Positions 1-4,853 of a DNA stretch of 5,000 bases are shown in pieces. The notes under the pieces were generated by a model. It saw only the letters and a list, made by a program, of their open reading frames with translations. It was not told the origin of the DNA and searched no databases. Within the stretch, counting starts at the first letter, position 1, and each line of letters opens with the position of its first letter. Source of the stretch: Lachnospiraceae bacterium (GTDB lineage: Bacteria; Bacillota_A; Clostridia; Lachnospirales; Lachnospiraceae); assembly GCA_018365895.1 (NCBI GenBank), contig JAGZJD010000122.1, positions 1-5,000 of the forward strand, written 5' to 3'. Made by a program: the position numbers and the translations under genes.

Positions 1-396
1 CAGGGATATAATTTAATTGAATACATGACAGTAAAAGAAAATGTGGAACTGACTGCAAGGCTTTCTGTAGAAGAAGCATTGGAGAAAGTAGGGCTTTCCA
101 GGGAACTGTGGAACAGAAATGTGCTGAAACTTTCCGGAGGGCAGCAGCAAAGAGTAGCCATTGCAAGAGGGCTTGCAAGCAACAAGCCGGTCATTCTGGC
201 AGACGAGCCTACAGGAAATCTTGATGAAGATACTGCAAAGGGAATTATGGAGCTTTTGAAAAAAAGTGCTCATGAAGAAGGAAGATGCGTCATTATGGTA
301 ACGCATTCTTCTGCTCTGGCAAAAGAAGCTGACGTAGTATGTACTTATAGAGACAAGCGTTTTTCAGCGGAGGTTGGGGAGTATGCAAAAGAATAA
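1..396 (+). CDS. ABC transporter ATP-binding protein, MacB/LolD type (5' end outside window)
   Basis: This is the C-terminal 131 residues of an ABC ATPase that powers the membrane permease encoded next to it. The reading frame is open from base 1, so the gene starts upstream; the ATG at 25 is internal. Numbering from the first visible codon, residue 1 is the likely Q-loop Gln (Q-x-YNL, typical of the family), the signature LSGGQQQR is at 44-51, Walker B (VILADEP) at 64-70, the D-loop (GNLD) at 72-75 and the H-loop His at 102. Walker A must lie before the window. A family member of about 225 residues would have roughly 90 more upstream, which fits. The stretch between Q-loop and signature is about ten residues shorter than is usual for MacB/LolD proteins. 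The stop overlaps the permease start by 14 bases, so the two are translationally coupled. The substrate cannot be told from the ATPase. The family call is firm. Confidence 0.95.
   Translation, partial: QGYNLIEYMTVKENVELTARLSVEEALEKVGLSRELWNRNVLKLSGGQQQRVAIARGLASNKPVILADEPTGNLDEDTAKGIMELLKKSAHEEGRCVIMVTHSSALAKEADVVCTYRDKRFSAEVGEYAKE
369..373 (+). promoter_or_regulatory. Ribosome binding site of the permease, decides start
   Basis: GGAGG inside the end of the ATPase gene, 9 bases before ATG 383. Its position argues against the in-frame TTG at 374, which touches the site and would leave no spacing. Confidence 0.7.
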
Positions 397-1666
397 AGAC
401 AAAAGAATTTTATATCATGCGGTTTTATACCTGAAACGAAAGAAATCAAGAAGTGCGATTCTTGTGGGAATCTTTTTTACCCTGTCTGTTCTGGTGCTTG
501 CGGGAATGACTCTCACAGATGCAGTGGAAAATTCTCTTGAAGAGCTCCGAAAGCAGTTTTATGCCTGCCTTACAGTAGAAAGAACATTTGATGATGAAAA
601 CCTGGTAACGCCGGAGCTTGGAGAAGCGGCTGCAGAAGTGATAAATCCGAAGAAATGGAGCGGAACAAATACGTTTTATCTTTCTATGCAGGACCTTTCT
701 CTGATTCCGGGAAAGTTTACATCAGAAGGGAAGGAAGAGGCGCATACGGCTAGAATGGTTTCCTGTACGGAAAGCGTTCTTGGAAGAGAATTTACGGAAG
801 GAAAATTAAAACTGACGGAAGGGGAACATATTCAAAGAGGTGATATAGGAAAAGCTGTTATTTCCGAGGAACTTGCAGCAGTAAATAGATTGAAAATAGG
901 CGATACCATTACAGGAACAGTGACAGATGAGATGATTATGAGAGCTCGTTCCAATGTGGGAAAAACATATGATTTTCAGATTGTGGGGATTTTTCAAGTA
1001 GACCCAGAGGCAGATAACACTTCCCCCCAGAGAGCAGAGGCAGAGATTCTTTCCAATTATGTTTATGTAGATGAAAAAAGCGGTATGGATGTACAGAGGG
1101 ACGTATGGCAGGAAAAGACAGAGTATGCAAATGGCATTACGTTCTGGATAGAGGACCCGGCACTTCTTACAGGCGCATTGGAAAAACTGCAGTCCATTCC
1201 GGGTTATAACTGGGACAGCTATTTTATCAATACAAATAATGCAGATTATGACAGGGCGGCAGGTCCTCTGACCCAGATGGAAAAGATTCTGTTTCTCATG
1301 CTGGCAGTTGTAATTGCCATGGGAACGATAATTCTTATGATTATCCTGACTATGTGGAATCAAGAACGAACAAGAGAGATGGGGATTTTTCTTTCTATGG
1401 GATTTTCCAAAAGAAAGATTATGGGAAAACTCGTTACGGAAAATCTGCTTGTGTTTGCAGGAAGCTTTCTGCTTGCAGTTCCCGTTGTATTTTTCGGAGT
1501 GCGTTTTCTTGGAAGTGCGCTGGATATTTCCGGCGCTGTCCTGAAAGCGGGAAATGTGATGGTTGTAGGTCTGGGTGGTCTTGTTTTCTGTGCTGCAGTT
1601 ACCGCGTTGTCTTCGGTGAAGATCATGCGGGTAAATCCAAAGGAGATTTTGGTTGTATCGAACTGA
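383..1666 (+). CDS. ABC transporter permease, FtsX/MacB-like, four membrane segments
   Basis: A 427-residue permease that pairs with the ATPase upstream. A basic cytoplasmic N-terminus (KRKKSRS) leads into membrane segment 1 at about residues 24-44. A large extracytoplasmic domain of about 255 residues follows, and then three more segments at about 302-325, 355-377 and 392-414. The region after segment 2 carries the family hallmark RTREMGIFLSMGFSKRKI, and the C-terminus ends with the common NPKEIL motif. This is the FtsX-like fold with a MacB-type core domain, used for peptide, antibiotic or lipoprotein handling rather than bulk uptake. The start at ATG 383 is chosen because GGAGG at 369-373 is 9 bases away; an in-frame TTG at 374 directly abuts that site and is less likely. 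Base composition is about 40-50% G+C, unlike the genes downstream. It could export or confer resistance to the peptide made next door, but the two units have separate promoters and different composition. Confidence 0.93.
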   Translation: MQKNKDKRILYHAVLYLKRKKSRSAILVGIFFTLSVLVLAGMTLTDAVENSLEELRKQFYACLTVERTFDDENLVTPELGEAAAEVINPKKWSGTNTFYLSMQDLSLIPGKFTSEGKEEAHTARMVSCTESVLGREFTEGKLKLTEGEHIQRGDIGKAVISEELAAVNRLKIGDTITGTVTDEMIMRARSNVGKTYDFQIVGIFQVDPEADNTSPQRAEAEILSNYVYVDEKSGMDVQRDVWQEKTEYANGITFWIEDPALLTGALEKLQSIPGYNWDSYFINTNNADYDRAAGPLTQMEKILFLMLAVVIAMGTIILMIILTMWNQERTREMGIFLSMGFSKRKIMGKLVTENLLVFAGSFLLAVPVVFFGVRFLGSALDISGAVLKAGNVMVVGLGGLVFCAAVTALSSVKIMRVNPKEILVVSN

Positions 1667-1737
1667 TAAAATTATTGGCTAATATATACAAAACAATACA
1701 CAAAAAATTGTTTAAAACAGAAAAAACAACAATATTA

Positions 1738-1772
1738 TTGACTGAAAAATAGATTTGTGGTATATATAATGT
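1738..1772 (+). promoter_or_regulatory. Sigma-A type promoter of the peptide cassette
   Basis: A -35 box TTGACT (1738-1743) is followed by 17 bases and then a -10 box TATATA (1761-1766) with an upstream TG at 1758-1759, which makes an extended -10. An overlapping TATAAT (1765-1770) is at a poor 21-base spacing. Transcription would start near 1773, giving a leader of about 50 bases before the maturase start. The 155-base gap 1667-1821 holds nothing else convincing apart from a weak A+T inverted repeat. A promoter here means the cassette can be expressed separately from the ABC operon. Consensus match is good; use in the cell is inferred. Confidence 0.65.
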
Positions 1773-1806
1773 ATAAATATTTATGGCAAAAGTGACTGTA
1801 TAAATT

Positions 1807-1815
1807 AGGAGGGGG
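1807..1815 (+). promoter_or_regulatory. Strong ribosome binding site of the maturase
   Basis: AGGAGGGGG ends 6 bases before ATG 1822 (9 bases if the AGGAGG core is used). It fixes the start of the radical SAM gene and suggests efficient translation of the first cassette gene. Confidence 0.75.
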
Positions 1816-1821
1816 TATAAC

Positions 1822-3255
1822 ATGGGGGAAGTAATTATAAAATGTTTTGAAACGCTCGGAGGAAAATATTTTTATGACAGACACATGAATTCTATAGTAT
1901 CAGTATCGAATGAAGAATATGAACTTTTGCAAAAGATAGAAGCAGGAAAACATGTAAATATGTCATTATTAGAAAACCTTATAAAACATGGTCTCTTAAA
2001 AGAAAGTATAGTAACTCAAATAGCACATCCAGAGCAGAATTATTTAAAATATTGGACTGAAAGTAAAATTAATCAATTAATTTTACAAGTGACTCAACAG
2101 TGTAATCTCAGATGTGCATATTGTGCATATTCAGGAAATTATTATAATAGAACTCATTCAAATCAACGTATGTCAATCAAAACAGCGTGTGAAGCGCTCG
2201 ATTTTTATTTTGAACATTCAAAAGAAATGCCGCGTTTAAATATCGGTTTTTATGGTGGAGAACCTTTATTAGAAATAGATTTGATAAAAAAATGTGTTGA
2301 ATATTGTAAAAGTAAAGTTACAAATAAGGAAATAGTTTTTTACATAACAACGAATGCTACATTATTAACGAAAGAAATTGTGCACTTTCTGGTTAATAAT
2401 AATTTCAGATTAATGATTAGCTTAGATGGGGATAAGCAGGAACATGATTTAAACCGGAAAACTCGAGAAGAGAAAGGGACTTTTGAAATAATCGAGAAAA
2501 ATATTAAATATATAAAAGAACATTATCCTACATTTTATTCTAATTGCGTAACTTTTAATGCTGTTCTATCTTCGAATATAAATTTAGAAAGAGTTATTGA
2601 TTTTTTTTCAAAATCAGAGTTATTTTTGCCAAATCAAGTAAATATTAATACAGTATCAAATGTTGGGTTAAAAAATAAGCAACTCATCAATTGTGAAGAG
2701 AACTACTGGCTGCCACAAGCATATGATAATTTAAAAATTTTATTATACATGTTAAATAAAATTCCAAAATCCAGTATTAATCCATTGTTTTTGAAATTTA
2801 GAATCCCTATTGATAGACTTTATTGGTCTGTTCATAAACATATAGAAGAAGGTGAGACAGCACAGCATGGAGGCCCTTGTATACCTGGTAGTAGAAGACT
2901 TTTTGTTAATATAAATGGAGATTTTTATCCTTGTGAAAGGGTAAGTGAAACATCTCCTAGAATGAAAATAGGGTCATTAGAACAGGGATTTGAAGTTCGG
3001 AATATGAAGTATTTATTGAATGGTTCAGATATACTAAAAGAAAAGTGCATGAATTGTTGGAATTTAAAACAATGTTCCATTTGTACTGGAGAGTTAGATG
3101 AAATCGATGATAAGCTGGAACAAAAAATTTTAGAAAGATGTGCATATTCTAAATTAGAAACGTTATACACCATGAAAATGTTATGTACATTACGTGAACT
3201 AGGATATTGTGTTCCGCCAGAAGGACTTAATGGAGAAAAGGGGAATTTAAGATGA
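1822..3255 (+). CDS. ccpM: Cys-rich peptide radical SAM/SPASM maturase, CcpM-like
   Basis: A 477-residue cytosolic enzyme expected to modify the Cys-rich peptide encoded at the end of the cassette. Residues 1-85 resemble a small winged-helix, PqqD-like leader-binding domain (inferred from YDRHMNSIVSVSNEEYELLQKI-like pattern, weak). The radical SAM cluster motif CNLRCAYC gives Cys 94, 98 and 101, which bind the 4Fe-4S cluster that cleaves S-adenosylmethionine. The YGGEP motif is at 144-148 and SLDG at 200-203. The C-terminal SPASM domain has Cys 353, GxxxxC at 366-371, then Cys 409, 412, 418, 421 and Cys 440, enough for two auxiliary clusters. The spacing C-x2-C-x5-C-x2-C differs slightly from the usual C-x2-C-x5-C-x3-C. 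SPASM enzymes acting on Cys-rich precursors (for example AlbA, CteB) form thioether links from Cys to another residue; that chemistry is inferred here. The start is set by a strong ribosome binding site. The CcpM assignment rests on sequence character plus its three partner genes. Confidence 0.88.
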   Translation: MGEVIIKCFETLGGKYFYDRHMNSIVSVSNEEYELLQKIEAGKHVNMSLLENLIKHGLLKESIVTQIAHPEQNYLKYWTESKINQLILQVTQQCNLRCAYCAYSGNYYNRTHSNQRMSIKTACEALDFYFEHSKEMPRLNIGFYGGEPLLEIDLIKKCVEYCKSKVTNKEIVFYITTNATLLTKEIVHFLVNNNFRLMISLDGDKQEHDLNRKTREEKGTFEIIEKNIKYIKEHYPTFYSNCVTFNAVLSSNINLERVIDFFSKSELFLPNQVNINTVSNVGLKNKQLINCEENYWLPQAYDNLKILLYMLNKIPKSSINPLFLKFRIPIDRLYWSVHKHIEEGETAQHGGPCIPGSRRLFVNINGDFYPCERVSETSPRMKIGSLEQGFEVRNMKYLLNGSDILKEKCMNCWNLKQCSICTGELDEIDDKLEQKILERCAYSKLETLYTMKMLCTLRELGYCVPPEGLNGEKGNLR

Positions 3256-4211
3256 AAAAAGTAATTTTATTTCCTGAAAATAATGAATGCAAGATAATAA
3301 AAAATGCCCTTGAGAAATTAGATACTTATAAAGTACTGTATGACGAAAATGATTCTTCAGCAGATATAATTGTATTTTGTGATAATATTCAGAATATATC
3401 ATGGGATATATATAAAGAAAAAATAAAATGGGCAGAAAAATATAATATGCAAATCATTTTAAGCGACAGTATTTATAAACACCTAAATATAGATGTTGCA
3501 AATTATACATTGCCAAAAGAAAATTTGCCGGATGTTAAAGATATGAATTTATTTTATGAACTTCCTATACCTGTGATTTTAGTTATGGGACAAGGCAAAA
3601 ACTGTGATAAGTTTAGTGTTCAGTTAAAATTGGTACAATGTTTCACAGCATATGGGTATAAGACAAGTTTGTTGTCGTCAAATTCTCTTGCAAAATTTTT
3701 TCATTATGATAAATTGCCTAATTTTTTATATGATGAAGAAATTTCTTTTGAGAAGAAAATAATAATGTTTAATCATTTTTTATATGAATATGTTAAAAAT
3801 AATCAACCAGATGTTTTAGTGATTGGATGTCCTGGAGGAATTATGGAAATTAATGAATTTGAAAAAAATCATTTTGCTGAAATTCCTCTGATTATAAATT
3901 CCTCTGTAAAGGCTGATATAGGTATTTTGTGTTTATACAGTTATCCCCATATACCCACAATGTATTTTGAAAAAATGAAGTTATTAACTGAGTACAAATA
4001 CGATATAGAGGTTGATTATTTCTGTATTTCTAATCAAGAGTATAGAAGTAATTCTGAAACTCAGGAAATAGACTATTTATTTTTAAATGCAAACAATGAT
4101 ATGAAACAGTATGAAAATTTAAAAAATGTTTACGCAACAAATAATATAAGTATTGAAGCGATTACTGAAGACATAATAAAGCAATTGAGTGATATACCTA
4201 ATATTATTTAG
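3252..4211 (+). CDS. TIGR04066-family peptide maturation system protein, function unknown
   Basis: A 319-residue soluble protein with no signal peptide or membrane segment. Its start overlaps the maturase stop as ATGA, with AAAGGGGA about 7 bases upstream, so it is translationally coupled. Residues 1-100 look like an alternating beta/alpha domain (MKKVILFPEN start, then ADIIVFCDN at 37-45). The middle holds PVILVMGQGKNCDKF at 107-121 and PDVLVIGCPGGIM at 186-198. Each is a hydrophobic strand followed by a glycine-rich turn, as in nucleotide- or cofactor-binding Rossmann-like folds. The first motif does not fit a standard Walker A (no GKS/GKT). These two motifs and the gene order match what I recall of the TIGR04066 family, which occurs with CcpM and Clo7bot peptides. 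What it does is not known. It could be an enzyme of peptide modification or a scaffold for the maturase; the sequence does not decide. Confidence 0.78.
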   Translation: MKKVILFPENNECKIIKNALEKLDTYKVLYDENDSSADIIVFCDNIQNISWDIYKEKIKWAEKYNMQIILSDSIYKHLNIDVANYTLPKENLPDVKDMNLFYELPIPVILVMGQGKNCDKFSVQLKLVQCFTAYGYKTSLLSSNSLAKFFHYDKLPNFLYDEEISFEKKIIMFNHFLYEYVKNNQPDVLVIGCPGGIMEINEFEKNHFAEIPLIINSSVKADIGILCLYSYPHIPTMYFEKMKLLTEYKYDIEVDYFCISNQEYRSNSETQEIDYLFLNANNDMKQYENLKNVYATNNISIEAITEDIIKQLSDIPNII

Positions 4212-4235
4212 TTAGTAAAATGTGGAGGAATCAAG

Positions 4236-4466
4236 ATGCAACAGAATATACATGACATTATTTTGCAAATATTAAATGTTGACATTAATGATTATGATGA
4301 AAATTTACTGTCAGAGCATTGGAATATAGACTTGGCAGATTGGTTATATGTCTTTGCAGAGTTGGAAAGGAAATATTCTGATGCTGTTTATAATTTATTT
4401 GCAGAAAACACCTACAAAGTATTTACAATTAATAATTTAGCAAGAGAAATTGAAAATATAATATGA
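4236..4466 (+). CDS. Acyl-carrier-related protein of the peptide maturation system
   Basis: A 76-residue, acidic, probably all-helical protein with the size and layout of an acyl carrier protein. Helix 1 covers about 3-15, and a loop leads to IDLADWLYVFAELERKY at 31-47, which lines up with the start of helix 2 in carrier proteins (DSL..ELV..LE..F). The position of the phosphopantetheine-bearing Ser is Leu33 in this alignment, and no other Ser sits after an Asp there, so it probably cannot be loaded in the classical way. It matches the small acyl-carrier-related partner (TIGR04069 type) found with CcpM systems. GGAGG at 4224-4228 stands 7 bases before the ATG, and the gap from the previous stop is 24 bases. 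The role is unknown; a docking or chaperone role for the peptide or maturase is a guess. The gene is real by context, ribosome binding site and conserved layout. Confidence 0.78.
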   Translation: MQQNIHDIILQILNVDINDYDENLLSEHWNIDLADWLYVFAELERKYSDAVYNLFAENTYKVFTINNLAREIENII

Positions 4467-4472
4467 TATAAT
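4464..4472 (+). promoter_or_regulatory. Possible internal extended -10 promoter for the precursor peptide
   Basis: TGATATAAT overlaps the stop codon of the acyl-carrier-related gene: a perfect TATAAT with the upstream TG of an extended -10. Another TATAAT is at 4457-4462. No good -35 is visible at 16-18 bases upstream (GAGAAA at 17). If used, transcription would begin near 4479, giving a separate short mRNA for the precursor. In such A+T-rich DNA a chance match is quite possible. Confidence 0.35.
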
Positions 4473-4485
4473 AACATGTAGGATT

Positions 4486-4501
4486 TTCACATAAGTGTGA
4501 A
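4486..4501 (+). promoter_or_regulatory. Small hairpin before the precursor gene
   Basis: TTCACA (4486-4491) and TGTGAA (4496-4501) form a 6-bp perfect stem with a TAAG loop, 38 bases before the precursor ATG. No T-run follows, so it is not a terminator. It could protect the 5' end of a precursor mRNA made by processing or from the internal promoter. The structure is seen; its role is inferred. Confidence 0.4.
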
Positions 4502-4522
4502 TTCTTAATACAAAATATAGCG

Positions 4523-4531
4523 AAAGGAGGG
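4523..4531 (+). promoter_or_regulatory. Strong ribosome binding site of the precursor peptide
   Basis: AAAGGAGGG ends 8 bases before ATG 4540 and is among the best ribosome binding sites in the window. It supports the short ORF being a real, highly translated gene. Confidence 0.8.
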
Positions 4532-4539
4532 AGATTTCT

Positions 4540-4713
4540 ATGAAAAAGTTGCATAAAAAATTTCATAAAAAAGAAAATACAGTAGAGAGTTACGCAACTG
4601 TATGCGTGTGTAGAGCAGATAATTGTCAATGTTATTGTGCACCAGGAACACAGTGGTCAAATATGCAATCTACACAGTATGGCAACGGGACATTTCACAT
4701 TCGAACATTATAA
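4540..4713 (+). CDS. Cys-rich RiPP precursor peptide, Clo7bot-like
   Basis: A 57-residue peptide that is the likely substrate of the radical SAM maturase. The leader is very basic (MKKLHKKFHKK, residues 1-11), followed by ENTVESYAT. The core has five cysteines at 22, 24, 29, 31 and 33 (C-x-C-x4-C-x-C-x-C), and then a 24-residue tail starting APGTQW, rich in Gln, Asn, Ser, Thr and Gly, with Trp39, Tyr47, Phe52 and His53. There is no hydrophobic signal peptide, so export after modification would need a transporter. The odd number of cysteines means disulfides alone cannot pair them all, which fits thioether formation. AAAGGAGGG lies 8 bases upstream and a strong terminator follows 25 bases after the stop, typical of an abundantly expressed last gene. 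The Clo7bot family is recognised from the Cys pattern, basic leader and partner genes. The cleavage site is not evident; it would most likely fall just before Thr20 or Cys22. Activity (antimicrobial or signalling) is unknown. Confidence 0.85.
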   Translation: MKKLHKKFHKKENTVESYATVCVCRADNCQCYCAPGTQWSNMQSTQYGNGTFHIRTL

Positions 4714-4738
4714 TTAATAAGCTTTAGGGAAAAATTTT

Positions 4739-4796
4739 AATACCTCTTTGCAACAATATACAATTTAATTTATTGTTGCAAAAGAGGTATTTTGTT
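4739..4796 (+). terminator. Rho-independent terminator of the peptide cassette
   Basis: The arms 4739-4758 and 4771-4791 pair over 20 bp with a single bulged A at 4780 and a 12-base A+T-rich loop. The run TTTTGTT at 4790-4796 follows. The stem carries CCTC/GAGG and GCAAC/GTTGC blocks, so it is far stronger than any other inverted repeat here. It separates the cassette from the lipoprotein gene. On the opposite strand the stem is followed by TTAAAATTTTT, so weak two-way action is possible. Confidence 0.88.
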
Positions 4797-4853
4797 AGAA
4801 CTTTTGAATTAAATAATTTGTTGAAGTTATATAAAGAAGGTGAGAAAACATAT

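Larger units (their letters stand above)
1738..4796 (+). other. RiPP biosynthetic cassette, Clo7bot/CcpM type
   Basis: One transcription unit appears to run from the promoter at 1738 to the hairpin at 4739-4796. Gene order is radical SAM/SPASM maturase, TIGR04066-family protein, acyl-carrier-related protein, Cys-rich precursor peptide. The first two genes overlap by ATGA, the gap before the third is 24 bases, and the gap before the precursor is 73 bases. Family knowledge: these four components have been described together in Clostridia as a predicted bacteriocin-like or peptide natural product system. No protease, immunity gene or dedicated exporter is present inside the unit. The unit is markedly more A+T-rich than both flanks, which suggests horizontal acquisition. 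The product and its activity are unknown. Confidence 0.8.

Noticed and set aside
374..382. TTG 374 as an earlier start of the permease
   Set aside because: It directly touches the GGAGG at 369-373, leaving no spacing, while ATG 383 has an ideal 9-base spacing.
806..1363. Minus-strand 185-codon open frame inside the permease gene
   Set aside because: It is a shadow of a well-supported FtsX permease; no ribosome binding site and no recognisable domain.
1691..1713. Inverted repeat AAACAAT / ATTGTTT as terminator of the ABC operon
   Set aside because: Seven pairs with only one G-C pair, a 9-base loop and no T-run; likely chance in A+T-rich DNA.
1354..1752. Plus-strand open frame overlapping the permease end
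   Set aside because: The translated product is Cys-rich low-sense sequence in an alternative frame of a conserved membrane region; no ribosome binding site.
3582..3614. Walker A P-loop in the TIGR04066-type protein (GQGKNCDK)
   Set aside because: It lacks the GxxxxGK[ST] pattern, so an ATPase call is not supported; kept only as a glycine-rich motif.
4429..4629. Minus-strand 66-codon open frame over the precursor region
   Set aside because: It is opposite the well-supported Cys-rich peptide and acyl-carrier-related gene and has no ribosome binding site or domain.
4804..4833. Promoter for the lipoprotein: TTGAAT with TATATA at 18 bases
   Set aside because: Transcription would begin at about 4840, inside the ribosome binding site at 4837-4844, which would cripple translation.
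1667..4853. CRISPR array, tRNA or insertion sequence ends
   Set aside because: No spaced repeats, cloverleaf or terminal inverted repeats were found by eye in the gaps.
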